From NCBI RefSeq assembly GCF_037477895.1, contig NZ_CP132744.1:620001-684000 (forward strand): a stretch of DNA of 64,000 nucleotides. The letters run 5' to 3'. The notes under the pieces are model-generated. The model saw only the letters and a program-made list of their open reading frames with translations. It searched no databases and was not told the origin of the DNA. Position numbers and translations under genes: made by a program. The DNA comes from Mycetohabitans endofungorum (GTDB lineage Bacteria; Pseudomonadota; Gammaproteobacteria; Burkholderiales; Burkholderiaceae). Each line of letters starts with the position of its first letter. Positions within the stretch are counted from its first letter, which is position 1. Below, one piece after another: positions 25,909 to 35,296 of this stretch.

Positions 25909-26540
25909 CGGTGCGGTACCTTACTGAAGTGGCGCAGCGTAATGGTCAATGCGCTGAGCAGCTACCATAGCGCTTGTAGTCGGCCCAGCCCTGTGGCGTT
26001 TGTCGACGCTGTGATCCTGGTGCTTGCATTGTCTGTTCTTTGTCAGATTTTCTCCGAGTTTCCAATTTCTTAGGGGAAACCCGGCCCACGCCACCGCGCT
26101 CGGACCATACTCTATGCGGGTGCGTCAAACCATTGCCACTGCCACTGACGCCGGTCGTCCCGTTACGGAGCCGGGCTGTGCTGCCGTGATAACACAATGA
26201 ATGCGACGCGGCGCCGCCACGCGGTGACGTGCGAGTCCGGCACGGTTTAGTGACTTTGTAAATAATCTTTACCGACGCACGATATCAGACCAACAAATGT
26301 TGCGCAGCGAACGCGGCGTGTCGGTCCCGCACTGTCCCCTCACGTGCTGGCCGGCGCTCGCGTCCGGTCTTCGATGACGGCGAGACTTGCGGCAAGACGA
26401 ATGCGGTCCCTGTCATGCGGTCCCTGTCGCGCCAGCGCCCCATTGCATTTTGCAACAATTGGGCCCGGCCGTCCGCGCGCATTTTCGGTACATTGCAAGG
26501 GTGGTGCCGTAATAGGCGGCATTGTGTTCAGGAGAGAGTA
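25909..26540. other. Intergenic region without a supported gene
   Basis: About 630 bases. I see no gene. A short inverted repeat (TTGCA/TGCAA around 26449-26461) lies upstream of the proline-rich gene and may be regulatory. Short open frames here have no ribosome-binding site and no recognisable product. Confidence 0.5.
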
Positions 26541-26840
26541 GTGAAAAAGATCATCCCGATCCTAGTCGGCGCCGTCACCCTGTTGGCAGGGGCGGGCGCC
26601 GCGCAAGCGCATATATCGATCGGCGTGGGGATCGGGATTCCCGGTCCGGTATATGCCACTCCGATCTATACGCCGCCGCCAGTCGTCTATGCGCCGCCTC
26701 CACCTTCGGTAGTCTACGCGCCTCCGCCGCCGGTGGTCTACACACCGCCGCCCGCGGTCGTTGTGGGTGGCTACGGTGGCTATTACCGGCCGTGGTATCC
26801 GCATCCTCATTGGCACGGCGGTTATTATCGGCGCTGGTAG
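26541..26840 (+). CDS. Small exported proline/valine/tyrosine-rich repeat protein
   Basis: A GTG at 26541, preceded by AGGAGAGAG, starts a 99-residue product. Its signal peptide (KKIIPILVGAVTLLAGAGA) has a likely cleavage after AQA near residue 23. The mature part is short repeats of PPPxVVYxPPP, then a Gly-Tyr-rich GGYGGYYRPW and a His/Trp tail. Such proteins are common in Burkholderiaceae as predicted periplasmic or outer-surface proteins. Function is unknown. Confidence 0.75.
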   Translation: MKKIIPILVGAVTLLAGAGAAQAHISIGVGIGIPGPVYATPIYTPPPVVYAPPPPSVVYAPPPPVVYTPPPAVVVGGYGGYYRPWYPHPHWHGGYYRRW

Positions 26841-26923
26841 CGGACGGCAAGCCTGAGCCGTCGTGGTGACTGCGCCGTCGTGGTGATGATAGGTTGCCGC
26901 ATACACGCCCGCTGGCGCCATTG

Positions 26924-28498
26924 CTATCCCAGGCCGATCTCCGTCCATAGTGCATCGACGCGCCGCTTGACGGCTGCGTCCATCACGATCGGCTGGCCCC
27001 ATTCGCGGGAGGTCTCGCCGGGCCACTTGTTCGTTGCGTCGATGCCCATCTTGGAGCCGAGCCCGGCCACCGGCGACGCAAAGTCGAGATAGTCGATCGG
27101 CGTATTGTCAACCAGCACCGTGTCGCGGCTCGGATCCACGCGTGTCGTCAGGGCCCAGATCACCTCTTTCCAGTCGCGCACATTCACGTCGTCGTCCACC
27201 ACGACGATGAACTTTGTATACATGAATTGCCGCAAGAAGCTCCACACGCCGAACATCACGCGCTTGGCGTGGCCGGCGTAGCTTTTCTTCATCTGCACGA
27301 TGGCCATCCGGTAGCTGCATCCTTCCGGCGGCAGGTAGAAGTCGGTGATCTCCGGAAACTGCTTTTGCAGCAGCGGCACAAATACCTCGTTCAGCGCGAC
27401 GCCGAGCACGGCCGGTTCGTCCGGTGGTTTGCCCGTGTACGTCGAATGGTAGATCGCGTCGCGCCGCATCGTGATGCGCTCGACGGTGAACACTGGAAAC
27501 CACTCTTGCTCGTTGTAATAGCCAGTGTGATCGCCATAGGGGCCCTCCAGCGCATGTTCGTAGCGGCCGGCCGGGCCGGCCACGCGAGCGCGCGGCGACA
27601 GAGGTCCCGGCTGTGCCGAGATGTCTTGCGCTTCGCCTCCATCGGGCTGGATGAACCCCTCCAGGATGATTTCCGCGCGGGCTGGCACCTGCAGATGCGC
27701 CAATCCGGGCGTCAAGCAGCGGGCCAGTTCGGTTTTGCCGCCACGCAGCAACCCGGCGAACTGATATTCGGACAATGTGTCGGGTACCGGCGTGACGGCG
27801 CCGAGAATCGTTGCCGGATCGGCGCCGAGCGCGACGGCGACCGGATAGGGCTGGCCAGGATGGGCCAGCGCAAATTCGCGAAAATCCAGTGCGCCGCCGC
27901 GATGAGCGAGCCAGCGCATGATCAGCTTGTTGCGCCCGATCACTTGTTGCCGATAGATGCCCAGGTTTTGACGCGGCTTGTTCGGACCTCGCGTGACGGT
28001 GAGGCCCCAGGTGATCAGCGGCGCCGCATCGTGCGGCCAGCAGGTTTGGACTGGCAGCCGCGCCAGGTCGACATCGTCACCTTCGATCACGATTTCCTGG
28101 CAAGGTGGTGCGCTGACCGTACGGGGCGCCATGTCCCAGACGGCTTTGGCTAGCGAAAGCAGCCGTGTCGCATCCTTCAGGCCCTTCGGCGGCTCCGGCT
28201 CCTTCAGCGACGACAATAGGTGACCGATATCGCGCAGCGACGTTAGGGCCGCGTCGTCGCCATCGGCATCAACGCCCATGCCGAGCGCGACGCGACGTGT
28301 CGTGCCAAACAGGTTGCCGAGCACGGGCATTGTATGCCCAGTCGGGTTCTCGAACAGCAGCGCGGGGCCGCCCGCATTGAGCACGCGGTCGCATAGCTCG
28401 GTCATTTCGAGCACTGGCGAGATGGCAGCACGCACCCTTCGCAGTTCTCCCAATGCTTCGAGGCGGCTCGCAAAATCACGCAGGTCTTTGTATTTCAT
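26924..28498 (-). CDS. ubiD: 3-octaprenyl-4-hydroxybenzoate carboxy-lyase
   Basis: UbiD-family decarboxylase in ubiquinone synthesis; it works with prenylated FMN made by UbiX. The 524-residue protein starts [19 protein letters not shown] and has the usual N-terminal block ([19 protein letters not shown]), then [24 protein letters not shown] in the cofactor-binding part (quoted here in two halves: [19 protein letters not shown]). The C-terminus has [13 protein letters not shown]. Length and motifs agree with E. coli UbiD. An upstream open extension to 28606 is not part of the gene. Confidence 0.94.
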   Translation of the reverse strand: MKYKDLRDFASRLEALGELRRVRAAISPVLEMTELCDRVLNAGGPALLFENPTGHTMPVLGNLFGTTRRVALGMGVDADGDDAALTSLRDIGHLLSSLKEPEPPKGLKDATRLLSLAKAVWDMAPRTVSAPPCQEIVIEGDDVDLARLPVQTCWPHDAAPLITWGLTVTRGPNKPRQNLGIYRQQVIGRNKLIMRWLAHRGGALDFREFALAHPGQPYPVAVALGADPATILGAVTPVPDTLSEYQFAGLLRGGKTELARCLTPGLAHLQVPARAEIILEGFIQPDGGEAQDISAQPGPLSPRARVAGPAGRYEHALEGPYGDHTGYYNEQEWFPVFTVERITMRRDAIYHSTYTGKPPDEPAVLGVALNEVFVPLLQKQFPEITDFYLPPEGCSYRMAIVQMKKSYAGHAKRVMFGVWSFLRQFMYTKFIVVVDDDVNVRDWKEVIWALTTRVDPSRDTVLVDNTPIDYLDFASPVAGLGSKMGIDATNKWPGETSREWGQPIVMDAAVKRRVDALWTEIGLG

Positions 28499-28679
28499 CA
28501 CACTATACGGACGTCGCCGGCCGTGCCGGGCACAAGGGGTACATTTTAGCTTGTGCGCGTGCGCGACACATTGGTTGCAAACCGGACCACCTGTCGGCCA
28601 GGGCACGCGGCTTGCTTCAGACCCATTGATTGACCGTTTTCTTTATAACTAAAGGTATTGATTTTTCGGATCCTTAGTT

Positions 28680-28707
28680 TTGACGATCTATAAAACCCTG
28701 TTAGAAT
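28680..28707 (+). promoter_or_regulatory. Sigma-70-like promoter upstream of a candidate small RNA
   Basis: TTGACG (28680-28685) and TAGAAT (28702-28707) are separated by 16 bases. Both boxes are close to the consensus. Transcription would start near 28714. Confidence 0.55.
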
Positions 28708-28713
28708 CCGACC

Positions 28714-28833
28714 TCGTCAGTGGCGGGACCGCCTTGTGGTCCGCCATTCTGTTTGGCGCTTCGCGTCACGCTGATCCTTCCCGCTAAGGGCGGCGCAAAC
28801 TGACATCGGCCGGCCGCAATACGCCGGCTTTTT
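28714..28833 (+). ncRNA. Candidate small RNA or long leader of the transglycosylase gene
   Basis: Between the promoter-like sequence and a terminator-like hairpin there are about 120 bases that fold well. A strong stem pairs TGGCGGGACC (28721-28730) with GGTCCGCCA (28738-28746), one bulged base, loop of 7. No ORF of note covers it. I do not recognise the family; it is not 4.5S RNA, 6S RNA or a riboswitch I know. Confidence 0.4.
28809..28833 (+). terminator. Intrinsic terminator-like hairpin
   Basis: GCCGGC (28809-28814) and GCCGGC (28823-28828), each its own reverse complement, pair around an 8-base loop and are followed by TTTTT (28829-28833). It could end the candidate small RNA. Confidence 0.6.
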
Positions 28834-29076
28834 AGTGCGGGTGGCCCGCGCGGCTTGATTGACGCGCGCGCAGCGTGTGTCACGAATCCTGACGCCCCCG
28901 TCCTCGTAGATGGCGCTCGCCATCTCTTCCCGGCATCGTCCCGCGGCTAACCAACGTAGGCGACGCCTTGGCCTGTCGTGCACATCGGCTGCGACTGCGC
29001 TTGCGTGCTCGCACGGATGTCGTCGTCGCTGCAAAGCACGGCGCGACCGGCCATGAACCATGGGAGCTTGTGAAGT

Positions 29077-30243
29077 ATGAATACTTGGTTAGGCTGGCGA
29101 CCGAAGAGCGATGTCGTGCAAACGGTACGCGAACTGCTACGCCGCGGCACGCGGCTTTCTTCCACGCTGTTGAGCCTCGTCGGCGCGCTGGCGGTGCTCA
29201 CGAGCCTGACGTTGTGGTGGCAGCCGGCGCTGCGCGGCACCTTGGCCGCGAAGGTGATGCCGTTGATCGTGGATGCGGTGCATAATGGCCCGGCGCGATT
29301 GCTGTCCGGCCAACCGTTGCCGCCGTTCGCGCCGCACGCCAGAATGGAAGGCGACGCCGCCCCGCTGAGGATAACGCCCTTATCCGCTACGCCCAGCGGC
29401 AAAAGGTTCCTCGCGGCGACGTTCGAGCTGGGATATGACGACCTGCCCGGTGGGGCCGGCCTGGATCCGGTTACGCTCAATGGGCTCGATCCGCGCGCAC
29501 TACCGTCGGTCGGCTCGCTGGCCCGGCTCATCCCATCCGAGCGTATTGCCTCCGATGCGCGAGACGATCGCGTGCTGGTGTCGACGCATGAGCAAGCGCT
29601 GGTTGCCGCTTACCTTGCACGGCGCTATCGCGTCGCGCAGGAGCCGGTCCGCCAGTTGGTTAAGGCGGCGTTCAACACTGGCCGCGAGGTTGGGCTCGAC
29701 CCGCTGCTATTGCTGGCGGTGATGGCGATCGAATCGGGATTCAACCCGTATGCGGAAAGTGGCGTCGGCGCCAAGGGCCTGATGCAGGTGATGTCTAGCA
29801 TTCATTCCGACAAGTTTGATTATTTCGGGGGGCAGAACGCTGCGCTGCAGCCGCTGGCCAACATCAAGGTCGGCGCCCTGGTGCTCAAGGACTGCATTGC
29901 CCGTGGCGGCTCTGTAGCAGGTGGCTTGCGGCGTTACGTCGGCTCGACATCGCCGAACGACGGTGGCTATGGCGCGAAGGTGCTGGCCGAGCGCGCGCGG
30001 CTGCGGGATGTCGCGCGCGGACGTAGGGTGCCGGTTAACGCACCGCAATCGCCGGCGCCAATGCTCGTATCGACGCCGCCGCAGACCAATGCATCGACGC
30101 AACGGGTGCAAGTCAAGCTGGGCACTGAGCGCCCGGTGGCCACACAAAAAGCGCTTGCCGGCGCCGATACGCATGCGCAGGACGACGCCGGCGCCAGTAC
30201 CGTATCGAAACATACCGAGCAGTTGGCCGACATCGGCGCTTGA
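29077..30243 (+). CDS. Lytic transglycosylase (SLT domain) family protein
   Basis: Periplasmic peptidoglycan-cleaving enzyme, probably anchored by the N-terminal hydrophobic segment at about residues 30-48. The SLT domain (roughly residues 190-310) has the catalytic glutamate in AVMAIESGFNPYAES, then GAKGLMQVM and an NIKVGALVLKD helix. The C-terminus is a low-complexity Ala/Thr/Gln tail. It is 388 residues in all. The start at 29077 follows the candidate RNA by about 240 bases, with no clear promoter of its own. Confidence 0.88.
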   Translation: MNTWLGWRPKSDVVQTVRELLRRGTRLSSTLLSLVGALAVLTSLTLWWQPALRGTLAAKVMPLIVDAVHNGPARLLSGQPLPPFAPHARMEGDAAPLRITPLSATPSGKRFLAATFELGYDDLPGGAGLDPVTLNGLDPRALPSVGSLARLIPSERIASDARDDRVLVSTHEQALVAAYLARRYRVAQEPVRQLVKAAFNTGREVGLDPLLLLAVMAIESGFNPYAESGVGAKGLMQVMSSIHSDKFDYFGGQNAALQPLANIKVGALVLKDCIARGGSVAGGLRRYVGSTSPNDGGYGAKVLAERARLRDVARGRRVPVNAPQSPAPMLVSTPPQTNASTQRVQVKLGTERPVATQKALAGADTHAQDDAGASTVSKHTEQLADIGA

Positions 30244-30295
30244 TCGGTGGCAGGCGCCGCTCGGCCGGCGGGGAAGAGGCGGCGGCGGCGCTCGC

Positions 30296-31525
30296 TTAAG
30301 ACGCGTCAAATAGGATGTGCAACCGTGCGATAGCCTGTTGCAGCCGCTCGTACGACGTCGCGTATGAAATTCGCAGGTAATCGTGCGGCGCATGCATGCC
30401 GAAGTCCAGGCCCGGCACCATGCTGACCTTCGCTTCTTGAAGCATCACGGATGCGAGCGCCGCGCTGTCCGACGCAGCCCGGTGCGCGATGCCGCGGCAG
30501 TTCGCATAGACGTAGAACGCGCCATCCGGCAGGACCGGTATGCCGAAACCCAATTTGCGCAACGCCGGTACCAGGAAGTCGCGCCGTCGCTTGAACTCGA
30601 GCCGCCGTTGCTCGTAGATCTCAAGTGACGCGGGCTCGAAGCATGCGAGCGCCGCGTGCTGCGCGAGCGCGGACGCGCAGATGAACAGGTTCTGCGCGAG
30701 CTTCTCGAAGGCCGGTACCCAGTGCGGCGGCACCACGAGCCAGCCCAGGCGCCAGCCCGTCATGCTGAAGTACTTCGAAAAACTGTTTACGGTCACGACA
30801 TGATCGTGTGCGCCGCGCAGTGACAGTGCCGAGACGGGCGGCGCATCATAGGTCAATCCCTGATAGATTTCGTCGATGATTGCGAAACCGTCGTAGGCAC
30901 GGACCGTATCGACAATGCGTTGCAGTTCGCCCGCGTCGATCGATGTGCCGGTGGGGTTCGACGGCGATGCGAGTAGCACGCCGCGTGTGTTTGCGCCCCA
31001 ATGTTGCTGTACGTGCGCCGTGCTCAACTGGAAGCGTTGCGCCGCGTCGCTCGGCACTAGAACCGCCCGGCCCTCGAAGGCGGTGACGAAGTGACGGTTG
31101 CACGGATAGGTCGGATCCGGCATCAGCACCTCGTCGTCGCGATCCACGAGCGCTGCGCAAGCGAGCAACAACGCCGCAGAGGCACCGGCCGTCACGATGA
31201 TGCGGGCCGGCTCGACATCGATGCCATATATACGCCGGTAATGCATTGCAATGGCTTCGCGCAACGGCGTGATACCCAGCGCCGGCGTGTACTGCGTGAG
31301 GCCTCGGCGTAGGGCCGAAGCCGCCGCTTCGACGACGGCCGGTGGCGCCGTGAAATCGGGCTCGCCGATGCTCATGTGGATCACGTCATGGCCTGCCTGC
31401 TCGAGGCGGTTGGCTTGCTTGACGAATTCCATCACATGAAATGGCGCGATCTGGTCGATGCGTGAAGCGAGCCGACCGGCCCGGGCGGTGTCGAGCGGGT
31501 TGGGCATCGAATCAGTGTCGGTCAT
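30296..31525 (-). CDS. Pyridoxal-phosphate-dependent aminotransferase, class I/II
   Basis: Cytoplasmic fold-type I aminotransferase of 409 residues. It has MSIGEPDFTAPPAVVEAA near the N-terminus, ASPSNPTGT for substrate/cofactor binding, and NSFSKYFSMTGWRLGW with the PLP-binding lysine. The arginine of RISYA near the C-terminus should bind the substrate carboxylate. It resembles alanine/aspartate-type transaminases, but the substrate is not decidable here. It lies 32 bases downstream of nusB on the same strand. Confidence 0.9.
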   Translation of the reverse strand: MTDTDSMPNPLDTARAGRLASRIDQIAPFHVMEFVKQANRLEQAGHDVIHMSIGEPDFTAPPAVVEAAASALRRGLTQYTPALGITPLREAIAMHYRRIYGIDVEPARIIVTAGASAALLLACAALVDRDDEVLMPDPTYPCNRHFVTAFEGRAVLVPSDAAQRFQLSTAHVQQHWGANTRGVLLASPSNPTGTSIDAGELQRIVDTVRAYDGFAIIDEIYQGLTYDAPPVSALSLRGAHDHVVTVNSFSKYFSMTGWRLGWLVVPPHWVPAFEKLAQNLFICASALAQHAALACFEPASLEIYEQRRLEFKRRRDFLVPALRKLGFGIPVLPDGAFYVYANCRGIAHRAASDSAALASVMLQEAKVSMVPGLDFGMHAPHDYLRISYATSYERLQQAIARLHILFDAS

Positions 31526-31557
31526 GCAGAATTCCTAGCGGATGCGGCAGCACGCAT

Positions 31558-31992
31558 TCAACCGCGCGTCTTGACTTCGTCGGCGCGCATGGTCACCGCA
31601 AGCTTGTCGAGGACGCCGTTCACATACTTGTAGCCGTCGGCACCGCCAAATGTCTTAGCCAACTCGACGGCCTCGTTGATCACAACCCGGTACGGGATCT
31701 CGACATGATGCTGGAATTCGTATGCCGCGATCAGCAGCACCGCCCGTTCGACTGGCGACAATTGGTCGATCGGGCGATCCAGAAATGGCATGAGCGCTTC
31801 AGTCAGCGTCGCCGACTGCTTGATTACGCCATGTAGCAGCGCATCAAAATGGTCGCGGTCCGCTTTGTCGAAGCCGGGCTGCTCACGCATGGCCGCGTCG
31901 ATCTCGCCTGGCGCTGCACCCGACAGCAGCCACTGATACAACCCTTGTGTGGCCAACTCGCGCGAGCGACGGCGAGCACTTCTCGTTGTCAT
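31558..31992 (-). CDS. nusB: Transcription antitermination factor NusB
   Basis: Binds boxA RNA together with NusE (S10) in antitermination complexes, chiefly at rRNA operons. The 144-residue all-helical protein has the [15 protein letters not shown] start and the C-terminal block [20 protein letters not shown] (VNGVLDKLA) of the family. Its ATG overlaps the ribH stop as ATGA (31989-31992). The ribH-nusB pairing is the usual one in bacteria. Confidence 0.97.
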   Translation of the reverse strand: MTTRSARRRSRELATQGLYQWLLSGAAPGEIDAAMREQPGFDKADRDHFDALLHGVIKQSATLTEALMPFLDRPIDQLSPVERAVLLIAAYEFQHHVEIPYRVVINEAVELAKTFGGADGYKYVNGVLDKLAVTMRADEVKTRG

Positions 31993-32507
31993 GCCCGATC
32001 CTCGTCTGCCGCTTCGTCTTCTTCGTCCTCGTCGTCATCTTGATCGAGTTGGTCGAGCGCGGACGATAGGTTTGCCATTTCCACCGCAACGCGTGCCGCA
32101 TCGCGGCCTTTCTCGGTCATTCTCGCGATCGCCTGCTCGTCGTTTTCGGTGGTCAACACCGCGTTGGCGATCGGCACGCCAAAGTCCAGCGCAATCCGGC
32201 TGATGCCCGCGCCGCTCTCGTTGGACACCAATTCGAAATGATAGGTCTCGCCGCGAATCACCGCGCCGAGCGCGATCAGCGCGTCGAACTGGCCGCTTTC
32301 AGCGAGCTTTTGCAGCGCGAGCGGAATCTCCAGTGCGCCGGGCACCGTGACGAGCAGCACGTCTTCGCCCGCGATGCCAAGGCGCTCGAGTTCCTCGACA
32401 CAGGCGTCGACTAGCCCGTTGCAGACCGGCTCGTTGAAGCGGGATTGGACGATGCCGATACGCAATCCGTCACCATCGTGATTCGGTTGATATTGTCCGA
32501 TTTCCAT
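31989..32507 (-). CDS. ribH: 6,7-dimethyl-8-ribityllumazine synthase
   Basis: Condenses 5-amino-6-ribitylaminouracil with dihydroxybutanone phosphate, the penultimate step to riboflavin. The ATG at 32507 begins MEIGQYQPN and is followed by [34 protein letters not shown] and the substrate-binding [17 protein letters not shown] block mark the family. The C-terminus has an acidic Asp/Glu-rich tail (residues about 152-172), longer than in E. coli. It is coupled to nusB by ATGA. Confidence 0.95.
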   Translation of the reverse strand: MEIGQYQPNHDGDGLRIGIVQSRFNEPVCNGLVDACVEELERLGIAGEDVLLVTVPGALEIPLALQKLAESGQFDALIALGAVIRGETYHFELVSNESGAGISRIALDFGVPIANAVLTTENDEQAIARMTEKGRDAARVAVEMANLSSALDQLDQDDDEDEEDEAADEDRA

Positions 32508-32590
32508 GAGTGTTCCGTTGATGTGTTGGGCGAGGCGGGACGCCGCCGCCGGGCCATGATCCAAAATAGGCAGATAACGCGCGCGTCGCC

Positions 32591-33742
32591 CTATTCGTGC
32601 GAACGCGGGCCGCTGCCCGCGAATCCGTTTGCTGCTGCCGGCATGAGTTCAAAACCGGTGACCTCGAGGCCGTACCCCGACATGCTGCCCATCCTGCGCG
32701 GATTCGACAAGACCCGCATTTTGCCGACATGCAAATCATGCAGGATCTGCGCGCCGACGCCGTACGTCTTGAAATCGACCGGACGGCGCTTGAGTGCGGC
32801 TGCCTTGTCCTGCCGCTCGAATGCCTCAAATACGTCCAGCAGCCGCTCGCCGGACTCGTGCACGTTCAGCAACACCACGACGCCGGTTTCCCGCTGGGCA
32901 ATCTCGCGCAGCGCTGCATCCAATGTCCAGGAGTGTGTACTGACACCCGTTTCGATCAAGTCGAGGATCGACAGCGGCTCGTGTACCCGTACCAGGGTCT
33001 CGACCTCAGGTGAGGGTTGCCCGCGTACCAGCGCCAGGTGCGGTGCGCCGCTCGGCTTGTCGTGAAACAGTACCGCATTAAACGGTCCATGCACGGTATG
33101 CATCGTGCGCTGCGCCACGCGTTCGATGATCGATTCGGTGCGACTGCGGTACTGGATCAAGTCCGCGATCGTGCCGACCTTCAAACCGTGCTGCGCGGCG
33201 AACTCGACGAGGTCGGGCAAGCGGGCCATCGTGCCATCGTCCTTGATCACCTCGCAGATCACCGATGCCGGCGTAAGCCCGGCCAGCGCCGTCAGGTCAC
33301 AACCGGCCTCGGTATGGCCGGCGCGCACCAGCACGCCACCGGGCTGCGCCATGATTGGAAACACGTGTCCAGGTTGCACGATATCCTCGGCTCGAGCGTC
33401 GCGTGCGACGGCCGCCTGGATGGTGCGTGCACGGTCGGCAGCGGAGATGCCGGTGGTCACGCCTTGCGCGGCCTCGATGCTGACCGTGAACGCCGTGCCG
33501 TATTGCGTGCCGTTGCGCTGCGTCATCAGCGGCAGATTCAATGTGCGGCAGCGCTCCTGCGTCAGCGTCAGGCAGATCAGCCCGCGGCCATAGCGAGCCA
33601 TGAAGTTGATCGCTTCCGGTGTGACGAAATCAGCGGCTAGCACCAAGTCGCCCTCGTTCTCGCGATCTTCTTCGTCGACGAGGATGACCATTCTGCCGGC
33701 CTTGAGTTCGGCAATGATCTCTTGCGTGGAAGCGAGTGTCAT
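32591..33742 (-). CDS. ribBA: 3,4-dihydroxy-2-butanone-4-phosphate synthase with degenerate GTP cyclohydrolase II domain
   Basis: The N-terminal half (about 1-205) is a complete DHBP synthase: [11 protein letters not shown] with its acidic loop, and GHTEAGCDL. It makes the four-carbon precursor of riboflavin from ribulose-5-phosphate. The C-terminal half (about 206-383) has the GTP cyclohydrolase II fold, but the zinc-binding cysteine cluster expected after VRVHEPLS is absent. Only [10 protein letters not shown] follows, with no cysteines. So it is a RibBA-type fusion with a probably dead cyclohydrolase, as reported for several proteobacteria. A separate RibA should exist elsewhere. It lies 83 bases before ribH. 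Confidence 0.88.
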   Translation of the reverse strand: MTLASTQEIIAELKAGRMVILVDEEDRENEGDLVLAADFVTPEAINFMARYGRGLICLTLTQERCRTLNLPLMTQRNGTQYGTAFTVSIEAAQGVTTGISAADRARTIQAAVARDARAEDIVQPGHVFPIMAQPGGVLVRAGHTEAGCDLTALAGLTPASVICEVIKDDGTMARLPDLVEFAAQHGLKVGTIADLIQYRSRTESIIERVAQRTMHTVHGPFNAVLFHDKPSGAPHLALVRGQPSPEVETLVRVHEPLSILDLIETGVSTHSWTLDAALREIAQRETGVVVLLNVHESGERLLDVFEAFERQDKAAALKRRPVDFKTYGVGAQILHDLHVGKMRVLSNPRRMGSMSGYGLEVTGFELMPAAANGFAGSGPRSHE

Positions 33743-33940
33743 GGTGGACGATGGTGGCGCGATAGGAAAACCACTATTTTACGTCAGCACCGCGTCAAGA
33801 GCCGATTTCTATGCCGGTTCCGCGCGGGTTCTAGGCCGCTTGTGTGTCGGTATGGGGAGCGCAGCGCTTCGCGACGGTTGATCGCGTCACCGGGTGGTGG
33901 GACGCCTGGTAGATGTTTCGCGTGTTTCTTTGGTCGCTGG

Positions 33941-34462
33941 TCATTCTGGCGGAAACCGAATTTGGGAGAATTGCCTCCCCGCGAGAACCGCGCGACGCTC
34001 GACCTCGACAGCCGAGTCAATCAAATTTTGTTGCTCAAGAAACAGCAGGAATGCGCGAGTAGAGACTTTGCGGCAGTTATCCGGTAGCAGGAAACTGGCG
34101 CGCGCGATCTTGTGATCTTCAAACAGAAAGATGCCGGTTTGTTCGGCAGCAAGGCCGAAACCACTCATCGCTTCCTGTATGGCAAGTTCTCCGAGATTGG
34201 CTTTTCGGACAGGCGAAGCCATATTCGCTTGCATATATCGGTGATAGAGGTTCGTCTCGAGAACCGGGATGCTGTTATTGCGCGCCCATGTAACAATCCG
34301 TGTGCTGGTCGGCGTCTCGCTGCGCGTGACCTCATGCTGCACCATATCGACCAGTGCGACCAACCAGCCTGGCTTCAGAAGCAAATGGAGTGCATCGGCA
34401 TAGGCGAGCGTAATCAGGGGGCCGGCATCAGGAAGCAGGGTGACGGTCGTGTTGCTCGCCAT
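33941..34462 (-). CDS. PIN-domain toxin of a toxin-antitoxin module
   Basis: A protein of 173 residues with PIN-type marks: LLPDAGPLITLAYAD at residues 10-24 with the first acidic residue (Asp12), Glu in the GELAIQEA helix, and FLFEDHKIAR near the C-terminus with the last acidic pair. The family cuts RNA, usually tRNA or mRNA. Its gene starts 3 bases after the antitoxin stop. The pair is inserted between ribBA and ribE, genes that elsewhere lie together, suggesting acquisition. Toxicity and target are inference. Confidence 0.75.
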   Translation of the reverse strand: MASNTTVTLLPDAGPLITLAYADALHLLLKPGWLVALVDMVQHEVTRSETPTSTRIVTWARNNSIPVLETNLYHRYMQANMASPVRKANLGELAIQEAMSGFGLAAEQTGIFLFEDHKIARASFLLPDNCRKVSTRAFLLFLEQQNLIDSAVEVERRAVLAGRQFSQIRFPPE

Positions 34463-34465
34463 GGA

Positions 34466-34813
34466 CTAACTGAGCAAGGCGTTGAGGTCATCCACCATGC
34501 GGCGCGTACTCGCCTCCGGCAGGCGCGGCATTGGCAGATGTGCCTGAGCCATCAGCAGAAACAAATCCTCGTCGCTCTCGATACCGAGTGCTTGCATCGC
34601 CTGGCGGTCGTCAATGCGACCGAGCGAGAAGTCGAGCAAGGTGCGGAAATTTTGGTTGCCGCGGGCTTCGGCCGCTTCGAACGTCTCCACTAGATAGCGA
34701 AGTTCGGTGTTAAAAAGCGCATTGACGGACGTGTCCGATTTCGCCGCAAGAACTTTAGCGCGCTTGAGCAGGTCGCGGTCAACCGCGCCCGTGAAGTTAA
34801 CGGTTTCAGCCAT
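34466..34813 (-). CDS. Antitoxin of the PIN toxin module (RHH-like N-terminus)
   Basis: 115 residues. The start AVDRDLLKRAKVLAAKSDTS (SVNALFNTEL) resembles a ribbon-helix-helix DNA-binding domain, and the C-terminal half is acidic/hydrophobic (LLDFSLGRIDDRQAMQAL), suited to binding the toxin. The ATG at 34813 follows GGAGG on the minus strand. It is transcribed first, before the toxin, as in most type II modules. Short inverted and direct repeats lie upstream at 34842-34867. Confidence 0.75.
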   Translation of the reverse strand: MAETVNFTGAVDRDLLKRAKVLAAKSDTSVNALFNTELRYLVETFEAAEARGNQNFRTLLDFSLGRIDDRQAMQALGIESDEDLFLLMAQAHLPMPRLPEASTRRMVDDLNALLS

Positions 34814-34841
34814 GTTACCTCCATTGAGTTATAGTCATCGT

Positions 34842-34867
34842 AACACATATTTATGTAAAACACATAA
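34842..34867 (-). promoter_or_regulatory. Candidate operator of the toxin-antitoxin operon
   Basis: On the plus strand, AACACATA at 34842-34849 recurs at about 34859-34866. TTATGT (34851-34856) and ACATAA (34862-34867) form a perfect 6-bp inverted repeat with a 5-base gap. The cluster lies 29-54 bases upstream of the antitoxin ATG, where an autoregulating RHH antitoxin would bind. Confidence 0.4.
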
Positions 34868-35296
34868 CCAAGTGTTGCGAAGCATGGAAGGTCTTGCGGA
34901 TACGCAGAAAGTGCCCGGATCCTCTTATGATCGAGGGGCGCGTCGCCTATCATCAAAATCAAGCTCGAATTTTGCATCGTGACGGCGAATTTTGCCCCTT
35001 CTCGCGTGCCTGACAAAGTGATTTGGTCGTTAAGCCGTGGTCCGACCTGGTAAATTAGCGATACTATTGAGCAGGCCGGTGATTCTAACCACCGTCGCTA
35101 TGGCGGCAAGTGACTTTAAACCGGCGTTTCGGCGCGTGCAGCAGAGCGGCGACTTAGATTGCGCGTTTGCCGTCGTCGCGATGATCGTCAATACTGCTTT
35201 TGAGAAGTGCGCCGCGGGGCTATTGAGCGGTTCGATTCCCTCCCACAGCCGGTTTAGGCGCGACGCCGGCAAACAATAAACTCTTGAAAAATTGGA
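34868..35296. other. Intergenic region between the toxin-antitoxin pair and ribE
   Basis: About 430 bases. I see no supported gene, RNA or riboswitch. Short open frames here have no ribosome-binding site and no recognisable product. Confidence 0.5.

Noticed and set aside
28714..28833. 4.5S (SRP) RNA
   Set aside because: The conserved SRP core loop sequence is not present on either strand.
35030..35279. Short open frames on both strands upstream of ribE
   Set aside because: Both strands are open over the same bases and neither product is recognisable.
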